A stretch of DNA of 16,187 bases from Holophagales bacterium (GCA_031281385.1 JAITFL010000141.1:1-16187), one strand, 5' to 3'; positions 7,333 to 14,317 are shown, counted from the first letter of the stretch. The notes: generated by a model not told the origin, from the sequence alone. A program made the numbers and translations.

Positions 7333-7361
7333 AGTTTATCGTTTATTGGCCCAATTGCCAA
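7333..7361 (-). promoter_or_regulatory. Possible sigma-70 promoter of the pilus-type operon
   Basis: On the minus strand TTGGCA (7356-7361; 5 of 6 consensus bases) is followed after 17 bp by TAAACT (7333-7338; 4 of 6). Transcription would start near 7326 and leave a leader of about 110 nt before the PilM-like ATG. It is the best match I found upstream of the operon. Confidence 0.4.
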
Positions 7362-7468
7362 AATGCTCCAGTGGGCCTTGAAAAAATGGCCGACGCTGGT
7401 ATGTTACAGCCGCGAAAATAGGCTATAGACTATCAGACAAATGCCATTAGCAAAAAAAATGTTCCCAT

Positions 7469-7506
7469 AGAGCCACTTGCAAAACTGACGTTTTGCAGGT
7501 GGCTCT
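7469..7506. terminator. Long hairpin, possible bidirectional terminator
   Basis: Arms 7469-7485 and 7490-7506 (17 nt each) pair with a single T·G wobble around a TGAC loop; the left arm reads AGAGCCACTTGCAAAAC. Four Ts overlap and follow the right arm on the plus strand, and an A8 run (7452-7459) on the other side gives a T8 run on the minus strand 9 bases after the hairpin. No gene transcribed into it is obvious, since the flanking genes diverge, so it may instead be a dispersed palindromic repeat. Confidence 0.5.
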
Positions 7507-7526
7507 TTTGATTGCAAATCGGTATT

Positions 7527-7561
7527 ATAGCAGTTCAACCTATTGTGGGTTGAACTGCTAT
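7527..7561. repeat. Perfect 14-bp inverted repeat
   Basis: ATAGCAGTTCAACC (7527-7540) and GGTTGAACTGCTAT (7548-7561) are exact reverse complements around a 7-nt loop. There is no T-tract after it, so it is not a typical terminator. Confidence 0.85.
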
Positions 7562-7590
7562 GCCAGGATTTACTTGCAAATCATGGCCGC

Positions 7591-7635
7591 GTATTGCTCG
7601 TAGGCGGGCTTTGCCCGCCGTAAAGCGAGCAATAC
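7591..7635. repeat. Two-part hairpin repeat
   Basis: An outer 10-bp stem (GTATTGCTCG at 7591-7600, CGAGCAATAC at 7626-7635) encloses an inner 7-bp stem (GGCGGGC 7603-7609, GCCCGCC 7613-7619) with a TTT loop. It is followed by another interrupted palindrome, CAAGCG (7635-7640) with CGCTTG (7655-7660). Confidence 0.8.
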
Positions 7636-7694
7636 AAGCGTGAATTGCTAAATTCGCTTGACGATTGCAAATGCTGGATCAGACATTGCGGATG

Positions 7695-7723
7695 TGGACT
7701 ACAATAATCTGAATTGCTATAGA
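7695..7723 (+). promoter_or_regulatory. Weak candidate smc promoter
   Basis: TGGACT (7695-7700), 17 bp, then TATAGA (7718-7723) preceded by TG in the extended -10 position. Each hexamer matches only 4 of 6 consensus bases. A leader of about 23 nt would precede the smc ATG. The -10 overlaps the third TGAAYTGCTA copy. Confidence 0.25.
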
Positions 7724-7753
7724 GTATTCTGATTGATTGGGTTAAGTATTTAG

Positions 7754-10700
7754 ATGCGCCTTCTCTCACTAGAACTGCATGGGTTCAAATCCTTCGCCGA
7801 CCCCCAAAAATTGGTCTTCCCTGGGGGGATGACGGCCGTCGTAGGCCCTAATGGGTGTGGCAAGTCCAACATCTCCGACGCGCTGGCATGGGTGCTGGGG
7901 GAGCAGCGCGCCAGCCTGCTGCGCGGCACAGAGATGGCAGACGTGGTGTTTGCGGGGACTAATGAGAGGAAGGCCATGAACATGGCCGAAGTAAAGTTGG
8001 CCCTTGAAATGCCAGACGTCGCGCACCCGGAGGCCATGCTGGAGATGACCATATCTAGGAGGCTGTTCCGCGATTCGGGAAGCGAATACCGGATAAATGG
8101 CAAGGAGTGCCGACTGAGAGACGTTCAAGACCTATTGTTGGACACAGGCATGGGGACAAGGGCCTATTCGTTTATCCAGCAGGGGCAAATTGACCTCATA
8201 CTTTCCACAAAGCCGAAAGACCGCAGGCAGCTTCTGGAAGAGGCGGCGGGCATCATGAGGTACAAGGTTCGCAGGCAGGAGGCAGAGCGAAGGCTTGACG
8301 AAGTGAGGACAAACCTCCAGCGGCTGGACGACATACTATTTGAAAAGGGCAAGGTTCAAGACTCCTTGAAACGCCAAGCAGCCAAGACTAGGCGGGCCCT
8401 CGAACTGGACAAGGCGATAATTTCCACAAAGAGAATATTGCTATATGGCGAAGTTATGGCGCATGAGGAGGCGAGGGAGGCGGTCTCCTTGGATCTGCAC
8501 AACTCAGAAACCCAGATAGCGCAATTGACTGCCCAAGCGGCAGAAAGCGCGTCCGAGGTGGAGAGGCAGCGCTTGGCGCTGGAGAGGCTGCACGAACAAA
8601 AAAAGCAACAGACCGAGCAAATGTCTGGTATCGCCAATAGGCTAAGCCTATTGGAGCTACAGATGAGGCATGAGGAACAAAACTCGGAAGATGCGGGAAA
8701 AGAAGCGAGCCAAATAAAGAAGCGAGCCAAAGAGATAGATTCAAAGGGCTGGAACTGGGACACTGAAATCAAAGGGCTAGAAAAAAAGCTGCAAGCCGCC
8801 AAAGAAGCACTGGAGGGGCAGGACGCGCAGTTGAGAGGTGCAGAAGAAGCCGTAGCAAAATCCGCAAAAGAGCACAAGATCATCGAATCCAAATTAAAGG
8901 AACTTCGCTCCAAGCGCGACCAAGCCATCCAAGAGGCCCTTCAAAGAGAAAAGGCGCGCCAAGAGATCAACAAAGAATTATCCCAGATGGAAGGGCGCAT
9001 AGAAGCACTCAACCAAGAAGAGGCACGGAGGGCCCCGCAATTAGAGGGCTTCCAAAAAGACTTGGGGCGCATCTCCAAAGAACTAGAAGCCGCCGAGGCT
9101 AGGTTTTCAGAAATGGAAGATGCCGTGGCCATCCAAGCCAAAGCCCGCGATGCGGCAATGGACGCGCTAAAGGCGTGCGAAGGCAAATTCAGGGAGGCAG
9201 AGGGGGCGCTGACTGCCGAGGAAATACGGCTGGCGCAGCTATCCGATGCGTTAAAGTTGGCTCATAGCCCCGCCGCGTTCAATAAGGCGCTAAAGTGGAT
9301 GTCGGACAAAGGAATGAACACGGGGCTACTGTTTGATTCCCTAAAAATTGACGAAGAATCGCGCCCAAGCCTAGAGCGCATTTTAGGAACATGGACCAGC
9401 GCCGCGTCTTGGGAATCCAGTTGGGAAGAACTTTCGCAGATTCCAGGGCAAGCCATAGTGTCCTTGGACACCCGCAAACACAAAGGCGCTGACCCTTTGA
9501 CAAAGCCTCTTGGAAAGGCTAGGCCGATGATGGATTCGATCCAATGGCAGAAAGGTGCGCCAAAGATACTGATTGGGCTGCTGTCTAGGGCGTTCATCTG
9601 CCAAAACGATGATTTTTTTGAACTCGCGGCAGACCATCCAGAACTTGCGCTGGTATCGCCTTCATTTGTCAAGCTCCCGCACGGCCCAATACAGGTCGGG
9701 GTTGAGCCACCCAGCGCATCGCCGATCAAGGTAAAGGCAGACCTAGAGAAGTCCCGGAAAAAAAGGGAGGAACTGCTGGACGCTTTTGAAGCGCTGGAGG
9801 CAGAAAAGAAAAAATTGGGCGATGGCTCATTTGAAGCCGATGCGCGCCTAAAGGAGATGGAAGGCGACTTGAGGACGGCAAGGCAAGCCCTCGATGAATC
9901 CAAAGGCAAGCAGTCCATCATTTTGAGAGAGATAAAAGCGATAGAGGACGCCCAAAAACGAGCGGACGAGCTGTGGGAGTCATTCGACCGCGAAAAATCA
10001 AAATTGGCCAAACGCCTACAAGAAATAGACAAAGATGGCCTTGATGGCGCGGCAGAGGTGCTTAACGCCCAAATTGTCGAAACCGAAAACAAGCTGGCCA
10101 TAGCCCAATCCAAAATTGACAAACTGAAGGATCAACAATTGGACGCCGGCCAAAAGAGGGCAGTCGCTTGGGCTGCAATGGAGTCTGCCCAGCAAAGCAT
10201 TGAACACGCGAAAAGAGCGGCGCAGGATTCAGAAGCAGAAAAAACGCGCCTTGAGTCCGACCTAAAGGCGGCGGAAGAAAAACGGATGAATGCGGCAAAC
10301 AGGCTGGCGGCAATCAATGCCGAAGTCACAGGCATTTTGGAAGAAAGAGAGATCGTTGCAAAATTGCTCAAGGGCGCTCAACCAAAAATAGACGAGGCAG
10401 ATGAAATCCTGGTGAAGATAAACATCCGCGACAAAAACCTAAAGGACGCGCTTGAAAGCGCCAGGCAGATGCACTCCGAGTCGAGGGTTGTAGAGGCCGA
10501 GGTGCGCGGCAGGAGGGACACGATGGCAAAAGAGGTGGAACTTGCCCTCGGCCTTTCTATACCCGATTTCATCAATTCTATAACCGCAGCCGAAAAAGAA
10601 GCCTGGGGGCTTGGCCAGCTAGTCCACCAGACGGCTCATTCCGAGCTAGAATCCAGGCGGCTGCAATTGGGCAGCGTAAATCCACTGGCAATACAAGAAT

Positions 10701-11281
10701 TAGAGGAAATTGAGTCGGAGCTGGGTTTTATGAACAGGGAGAGGGCGGACGTAATAGAATCAATCGCCAACCTCGAGGCCACGATACTGGAGTGCAACGC
10801 CACAAGTGAAGAGAGATTCCGCGAGGCGTTCGACTTCATCAACTTAAAATTTCAAGAGGTTTTCAAGCAGGTCTTTGGCGGCGGCGCGGCGCACCTGAGC
10901 CTACAGGATCCAAGGGACATCTTGGAATGTGGGATAGAGATCACAGCCCAGCCGCCTGGCAAGACGGCAAAGGCATTGTCTCTGCTGTCGGGCGGCGAAA
11001 AGGCCCTAACAGCCATATCGCTGCTGTTTGCGATATTCCATTTTAAGCCGTGTCCTTTGTGCGTGTTGGACGAAGTAGATGCGCCCTTGGACGAGGCAAA
11101 TGTGGCACGCTTTGCCTCACTGGTGAAAAACTTAAAAGAGCAAACTCAATTCATAGTGATAACGCACCAAAAGCCGACCATGATAGCTGCGGACACGCTT
11201 TATGGAGTGACGATGGAAGAGAAAGGCGTAAGCAGGCTGGTCAGTGTCCAGTTGAAAGAAGCCGAAAAGCTGGCGATGTAA
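7754..11281 (+). CDS. smc: Chromosome partition protein SMC
   Basis: ATPase that dimerises and loads on DNA to compact and segregate the chromosome, normally with ScpA and ScpB. The 1175-aa product has the full family length and order: N-terminal head with Walker A GPNGCGKSN at 31-39, Q-loop FIQQGQID near 138-145, long coiled coil, a globular hinge about 500-655, returning coiled coil, and C-terminal head with ABC signature LLSGGEK (1077-1083) and Walker B CVLDEVD (1103-1109), followed by a D-loop and switch His in VITHQK. The start MRLLSLELHGFKSF is canonical. No Shine-Dalgarno is evident before the ATG. The hinge is poorly conserved: HGPIQVG appears where a glycine-rich GG end is common. 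scpA and scpB are not adjacent. Confidence 0.97.
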   Translation: MRLLSLELHGFKSFADPQKLVFPGGMTAVVGPNGCGKSNISDALAWVLGEQRASLLRGTEMADVVFAGTNERKAMNMAEVKLALEMPDVAHPEAMLEMTISRRLFRDSGSEYRINGKECRLRDVQDLLLDTGMGTRAYSFIQQGQIDLILSTKPKDRRQLLEEAAGIMRYKVRRQEAERRLDEVRTNLQRLDDILFEKGKVQDSLKRQAAKTRRALELDKAIISTKRILLYGEVMAHEEAREAVSLDLHNSETQIAQLTAQAAESASEVERQRLALERLHEQKKQQTEQMSGIANRLSLLELQMRHEEQNSEDAGKEASQIKKRAKEIDSKGWNWDTEIKGLEKKLQAAKEALEGQDAQLRGAEEAVAKSAKEHKIIESKLKELRSKRDQAIQEALQREKARQEINKELSQMEGRIEALNQEEARRAPQLEGFQKDLGRISKELEAAEARFSEMEDAVAIQAKARDAAMDALKACEGKFREAEGALTAEEIRLAQLSDALKLAHSPAAFNKALKWMSDKGMNTGLLFDSLKIDEESRPSLERILGTWTSAASWESSWEELSQIPGQAIVSLDTRKHKGADPLTKPLGKARPMMDSIQWQKGAPKILIGLLSRAFICQNDDFFELAADHPELALVSPSFVKLPHGPIQVGVEPPSASPIKVKADLEKSRKKREELLDAFEALEAEKKKLGDGSFEADARLKEMEGDLRTARQALDESKGKQSIILREIKAIEDAQKRADELWESFDREKSKLAKRLQEIDKDGLDGAAEVLNAQIVETENKLAIAQSKIDKLKDQQLDAGQKRAVAWAAMESAQQSIEHAKRAAQDSEAEKTRLESDLKAAEEKRMNAANRLAAINAEVTGILEEREIVAKLLKGAQPKIDEADEILVKINIRDKNLKDALESARQMHSESRVVEAEVRGRRDTMAKEVELALGLSIPDFINSITAAEKEAWGLGQLVHQTAHSELESRRLQLGSVNPLAIQELEEIESELGFMNRERADVIESIANLEATILECNATSEERFREAFDFINLKFQEVFKQVFGGGAAHLSLQDPRDILECGIEITAQPPGKTAKALSLLSGGEKALTAISLLFAIFHFKPCPLCVLDEVDAPLDEANVARFASLVKNLKEQTQFIVITHQKPTMIAADTLYGVTMEEKGVSRLVSVQLKEAEKLAM

Positions 11282-11340
11282 GACGTTTGAACTTCCTGCA
11301 AAACTCTGATTTTTTTTGGACAGTATGACTCCGATTAACG

Positions 11341-11366
11341 AATTGAGAATGGACAATTGACAATGG
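11341..11366 (+). repeat. Pair of AATTGASAATGG direct repeats
   Basis: AATTGAGAATGG (11341-11352) and AATTGACAATGG (11355-11366) differ by one base and repeat with a 14-bp period. Similar AATTGAGAATT/GACAATT strings are common intergenic low-complexity repeats in several bacterial phyla. Confidence 0.65.
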
Positions 11367-11371
11367 TGGAT

Positions 11372-11386
11372 GCGGCCTACGGCCGC
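11372..11386. repeat. Small GC palindrome, possible smc terminator stem
   Basis: GCGGCC (11372-11377) and GGCCGC (11381-11386) form a perfect 6-bp stem with a TAC loop, followed on the plus strand by GCTGATTTTCTTAATTT. The T-rich part starts five bases after the stem, so a terminator role is uncertain. Confidence 0.4.
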
Positions 11387-11500
11387 GCTGATTTTCTTAA
11401 TTTGGATGGTACTCATTTTGTGGGGGCTTCCATGGGTTGAATGAGGGATTGTTGACGATGATCGGGGGGGTGCAAGTGGCTCGTTTTTTTGTGAATAAGC

Positions 11501-12484
11501 ATGGGCATTGATTTTTATCAATCTAGCTTTTGTGTCGGCCCAATCCAGGTGCGCCCGGCCTTGGCGCTTGCCCCGCTGCATGAGGTGACAGACAGGGCAT
11601 TCCGCACCTTCATGCGCGAGATGGGCGGGCTTGGGATGACAGTTTCGGAGATGGTCTCCAGTGAGGCGCTGATACGAAACGCGTCAAAAGCGGAGAAGAT
11701 GCTGGAGGGGGACGGCGGGCGGCCATTCGCAATCCAGATAGTTGGCGCCCGCCCAGACGTCATGGCAGAAGCGGCCATCATCGCATTAGGCGCCGGAGCG
11801 GACGTCATTGACATCAATATCGGGTGTCCTGCATCAAACGTGACTGGCGGCCTTGCTGGGTCTGCGCTGCTGAGGGACATCAGGCTGGCCGAGTCCATCG
11901 CTGTCGCAGTTGTTAAATCGGCCAAGGCCCCAGTGACTGTCAAAATGCGCGTTGGCTGGGACGATTCGCAAAAGGGCAGGGGAGAATACCTGGATTTTTT
12001 GAGGATGTTCGATGCCATTGGCATTTCAGCGGTCACGATACACCCAAGGACTAGGGCGCAGCAATATTCGGGAGCGGCAGATTGGGCCTGCATAGCCAGG
12101 GCCGTTGAGTGTGGCTTTGGCTACCCGATCATTGGAAACGGGGACGTGCTAAACGCCGCAGACGCAAACAGGATGGTCGCAGAGACGGGTTGCCAGGGTG
12201 TGATGATAGGCAGGGGGGCCATGTACAATCCTTTCATATTCAAGCAAATAGCAGACAAGACGCTTGCCGTTGAACCAAAGATGAGGATTGAAGCCGCCAT
12301 CAGTTTTTTTGAAATATTGATGCGCCTGAACGGCGAAAGGGATGCCCTGCATAAGATCAAAAAGTTCAGCGGGTACTTTACAAAGGGAATACCAGGCGCA
12401 GCCTCACTGCGCCAAAGGCTGAACTCCATTCATCTCGCGGCGGACATTTTGGTAGAACTGAAAAAATTGGCTGCCACCATCTAG
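11501..12484 (+). CDS. dus: tRNA-dihydrouridine synthase, DusB-like
   Basis: FMN- and NADPH-dependent enzyme that reduces specific uridines in tRNA to dihydrouridine. The 327-aa product shows the TIM-barrel FMN-binding features: LAPLHEVTDRAFR (22-35), the catalytic cysteine C109 in DINIGCP, K148-M149-R150 in TVKMRVGW, H181 in IHPRTRAQQYSG, and GNGDV (212-216) followed by MIGRGAMYNPF (235-245), which binds the FMN phosphate. The C-terminal helical domain (about 255-327) is present. Length and motifs fit DusB best. Start ATG 11501 gives a normal N-terminus but has no clear Shine-Dalgarno. Its stop codon shares the palindrome CTAG with the stop of the convergent macrodomain gene. Confidence 0.94.
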   Translation: MGIDFYQSSFCVGPIQVRPALALAPLHEVTDRAFRTFMREMGGLGMTVSEMVSSEALIRNASKAEKMLEGDGGRPFAIQIVGARPDVMAEAAIIALGAGADVIDINIGCPASNVTGGLAGSALLRDIRLAESIAVAVVKSAKAPVTVKMRVGWDDSQKGRGEYLDFLRMFDAIGISAVTIHPRTRAQQYSGAADWACIARAVECGFGYPIIGNGDVLNAADANRMVAETGCQGVMIGRGAMYNPFIFKQIADKTLAVEPKMRIEAAISFFEILMRLNGERDALHKIKKFSGYFTKGIPGAASLRQRLNSIHLAADILVELKKLAATI

Positions 12485-12942
12485 GAAAATAGAACCAGCG
12501 ACACTTCCATGTCGTTGTCTTTCAGCCAATCTTCAATGGCCCGTGTTGCCACTTCCAATGCGGCTTCCCTTGGGTAGCCATAGATGCCGCTGGAGATCAA
12601 GGGGAACGCGATGCTCTTGCAGCCCTTCTTGAACGCCATGTCCAGCGAATTGATGTAACACGAGCGCAAAAGTGCCTCTTCGCCCTGTCTCCCGCCCCTG
12701 TAAATGGGCCCAGCGGCATGAACAATGTACTTTGCCGGAAGCGCAAAAGCGTCAGTTATGGCGGCTTCTCCCGTTTGGATGGGGGAAAGCCTGTCGCAGG
12801 CCCTTTGCAGTTTGTCTGCTCCAGCGGCTCTAAAAATTGCCCCGCATACCCCGCCGCCCATCGCCAACTCGGTGTTTGCCGCATTTACGATGGCGTCGGC
12901 TTTGATCTTTGTGATGTCGCCTTGGATAATTTTTAGTGGCAT
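12481..12942 (-). CDS. Macrodomain (ADP-ribose-binding) protein
   Basis: Stand-alone macrodomain of 153 aa, expected to bind ADP-ribose or O-acetyl-ADP-ribose in the cytoplasm. Visible motifs: QGDIT (7-11), NAAN (20-23), the loop GGGVCGAIFRAAG (29-41), YIVHAAGPIYRGG, and the second phosphate-binding loop PLISSGIYGYP. These cover the complete fold. The position that is Asp in the YmdB/MacroD hydrolases (GGGVDGAIH) is Cys here (C33), so deacetylase or de-ADP-ribosylase activity by that mechanism is doubtful. Start ATG 12942 has a GGGGGG run about 9-14 bases upstream. The gene diverges from trmB and converges on dus with a 4-base overlap. Confidence 0.92.
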   Translation of the reverse strand: MPLKIIQGDITKIKADAIVNAANTELAMGGGVCGAIFRAAGADKLQRACDRLSPIQTGEAAITDAFALPAKYIVHAAGPIYRGGRQGEEALLRSCYINSLDMAFKKGCKSIAFPLISSGIYGYPREAALEVATRAIEDWLKDNDMEVSLVLFS

Positions 12943-13013
12943 CTAGGTCGCCCCCCGCTCAATTTAAGCATGGGAATGGAACCTCTTGCAATCTCTTCCT
13001 AATTCATAGACCA

Positions 13014-13019
13014 TATAAT
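13014..13019 (+). promoter_or_regulatory. Consensus -10 element upstream of trmB
   Basis: A perfect TATAAT lies 15 bp before the trmB ATG. No -35 hexamer is found at 16-18 bp; TTGCAA (12986-12991) is 22 bp away. If used, the transcript would start about 9 nt before the ATG, leaving almost no leader. The 92-bp gap must also serve the divergent macrodomain gene. Confidence 0.4.
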
Positions 13020-13034
13020 CTAGGATCAGTCACC

Positions 13035-13673
13035 ATGCGCCTTCGCAACATAACAGACGCCAAAAAAAAACTAGGACATCACCCTGACAAGGTCATTATG
13101 GAGCCAACCAAGCACAGGGGCCAATGGAGTGCCCTGTTTGGAAACAGCAACCCTATTTATTTGGAAGTCGGCATGGGCAAGGGGCAGTTCATCTGCGGCA
13201 TGTCAGACCAATTGCCAGGCGTGAATTTTTTGGGTATTGAAAAATATGACTCGGTGCTGCTGCGGGCACTGCAAAAAATGGAACAGAACCCGCGCCGAAA
13301 CGTATTGCTAATTCGCGGCGAAGCGGAAAATTTGGAGAGCTACTTCGCCCCATGCGAGATAGGGCGCATGTTTCTAAATTTCCCTGACCCTTGGCCCAGA
13401 AGGCGCGATGCAAAAAAACGCCTAACCCATATTGGGTTCCTAGAGAAGTACCGCGCAATCCTCGCCCCGCAAGCGGAAATCCAGTTCAAGACAGACGACA
13501 AGGGCCTCTTTGACTTCACATTGCAGCACATGAAAGAACATGGCCTGAAACTAGACAGAATAGTCACAGACCTGCACGCAGATGAGCCATCGGACAACGT
13601 AAGGACTGAATACGAAACTTCAAAGTCGGGCGCCGGGGCAAAGATATGTCAGTTGGTTTGCAGGTTTGGATGA
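13035..13673 (+). CDS. trmB: tRNA (guanine-N7-)-methyltransferase
   Basis: SAM-dependent enzyme that makes m7G46 in the variable loop of tRNAs. The 212-aa product has the class I methyltransferase glycine loop LEVGMGKGQF (43-52), the acidic ribose-binding residue E69 in GIEKY, the TrmB signature NFPDPWPRRR (115-124) followed by KKRL, then FKTDD (151-155) and the C-terminal TEYE motif (191-194). I chose ATG 13035, starting MRLRNITDAKKKL, because upstream in-frame sequence does not resemble the family; AGGAT lies about 8 bases upstream. Length is normal. It diverges from the macrodomain gene and is followed by a long non-coding region. Confidence 0.95.
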   Translation: MRLRNITDAKKKLGHHPDKVIMEPTKHRGQWSALFGNSNPIYLEVGMGKGQFICGMSDQLPGVNFLGIEKYDSVLLRALQKMEQNPRRNVLLIRGEAENLESYFAPCEIGRMFLNFPDPWPRRRDAKKRLTHIGFLEKYRAILAPQAEIQFKTDDKGLFDFTLQHMKEHGLKLDRIVTDLHADEPSDNVRTEYETSKSGAGAKICQLVCRFG

Positions 13674-13727
13674 ATGGTTGCTAAAGACAACTGTTTATAG
13701 AAAATGGTTGCCTAGGTGGTTGAGAGT

Positions 13728-13790
13728 GGCAGCCTCGACAGTGGTTACCACCGTGGGGAGGCGGAAACGGGGGATTGAGCTTTGGCTGCC
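13728..13790 (+). repeat. Nested stem structure downstream of trmB
   Basis: GGCAGCC (13728-13734) is complementary to GGCTGCC (13784-13790). Within it GTGGT (13741-13745) pairs with ACCAC (13747-13751), and GCCTC (13732-13736) could alternatively pair with GAGGC (13758-13762). This may be the 3' structure of trmB mRNA or part of an RNA element. Confidence 0.4.
13753..13771 (+). repeat. Inverted copy of the 14134-14152 repeat
   Basis: GTGGGGAGGCGGAAACGGG here is the exact reverse complement of 14134-14152, a 19-nt match. Similarity continues on both sides (CCACC versus CCGCC before it, GGAT-like after it). The two copies bracket about 360 bp. Confidence 0.75.
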
Positions 13791-14011
13791 TGGGCGCAAA
13801 GAATGCCTAAAACCTTGGGCGGGGCGGGTACTGTGTTTCAATTAGTGGGCAGATTGCTCCGTGAACCTACGTGGAATCCGTGGACTTGTGGTCCCGCCAG
13901 TATTTTCTGCACCGGAAGCGCAGTCTTAGCTTCACCTGTGATTTCAGGCCATCCAGTGATTTTTAGGACTCGATCTGTAGCACGTTCGTAAAACAACGAG
14001 TTGCGACATTC

Positions 14012-14037
14012 AAAAAAAGTTTCATCTTTTTTGAAAC
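14012..14037 (-). terminator. AT-rich hairpin with T7 run on the minus strand
   Basis: On the minus strand GTTTCA (14032-14037) pairs with TGAAAC (14019-14024), followed at once by seven Ts (14012-14018). This has terminator form, but the stem is only 6 bp and AT-rich, and no minus-strand gene upstream is known. It could also be a palindromic operator. Confidence 0.35.
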
Positions 14038-14126
14038 AATCCAAAAAAAATGTGGAAAAAAATCGCCGCTCATGTAAGCATTGGATAATCTAAGGAAAGG
14101 CCGCATGATAATCTGCGCCGGATGTC

Positions 14127-14171
14127 CATCCCTCCCGTTTCCGCCTCCCCACGGCGGAAACGGGAGGGATG
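14127..14171. repeat. Perfect 19-bp inverted repeat
   Basis: CATCCCTCCCGTTTCCGCC (14127-14145) and GGCGGAAACGGGAGGGATG (14153-14171) are exact reverse complements with a 7-nt loop TCCCCAC. No T-tract follows. Its left arm plus loop recurs in inverted orientation at 13753-13771, so it belongs to a repeat family rather than being a one-off terminator. Confidence 0.9.
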
Positions 14172-14317
14172 CGTCTTCCGCAGCCTCCAGCTTAGCGTAT
14201 AGGTGCATTTGGCCATCCGCTCCAATACCATCCGAGCCATCTTTCCAACTTTCTTCTCGCCGAGCGGCGGGGGCGAAGCAATCAACGTTTTTTCAACCTG
14301 ATATAGGAGGTGCTTTG

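Larger units (their letters stand above)
7512..7719 (+). repeat. Three-fold degenerate repeat of two short motifs
   Basis: TTGCAAAT occurs at 7512, 7574 and 7665. TGAAYTGCTA occurs at 7551, 7641 and 7710. The two motifs alternate three times, so the region looks like diverged copies of one palindromic unit of about 60-90 bp. The second half of each TGAAYTGCTA is part of the hairpins above. Confidence 0.6.
7216..7753. other. Divergent intergenic region between pilus operon and smc
   Basis: 538 bp without a convincing gene. The left part (7216-7440) should hold the minus-strand pilus-operon promoter and leader. The right part (7469-7720) is dense in palindromes and recurring short motifs listed separately. 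The smc ATG (7754) has no clear Shine-Dalgarno. Confidence 0.7.
11282..11500. other. smc-dus intergenic region with small repeats
   Basis: 219 bp with no gene. It contains a T8 run (11310-11317) soon after the smc stop but with no strong hairpin before it, two near-identical 12-bp direct repeats, a GC palindrome, and a second T7 run (11484-11490). dus may be transcribed from smc or from here; I see no good promoter. Confidence 0.6.
13674..14317. other. 644-bp region without a convincing gene
   Basis: Short open frames occur on both strands but overlap each other, lack ribosome-binding sites and show no recognisable domain. The region holds strong secondary-structure elements: a nested stem near 13728-13790, an AT-rich hairpin at 14012-14037 and a perfect 19-bp inverted repeat at 14127-14171. 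Leader sequence of the β-barrel gene lies at its right end. An unannotated structured RNA or a small non-autonomous mobile element is possible. Confidence 0.6.

Noticed and set aside
9262..10122. A 286-aa minus-strand open frame inside smc.
   Set aside because: It is a Ser-rich antisense shadow of the SMC coiled coil and hinge, with no motif of its own.
13790..13835. Resemblance to the second half of a GEMM c-di-GMP riboswitch (GGGCGCAAAG followed by GCCTAAAACC).
   Set aside because: The essential first half with CACAGGGCAAACC and its tetraloop hairpin is missing, and the intervening helices do not form. The next gene start on this strand is 480 bp away.
13782..14044. Overlapping small open frames on both strands (69 and 68 aa) as possible genes.
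   Set aside because: They overlap antisense, have no ribosome-binding site and show no recognisable domain. At most one could be real, and neither is supported.
14081..14317. N-terminal extension of the β-barrel gene by 79 residues.
   Set aside because: The extension would be encoded by the inverted repeat, lacks a ribosome-binding site, and would bury the signal peptide that follows the AGGAGG at 14305-14310.
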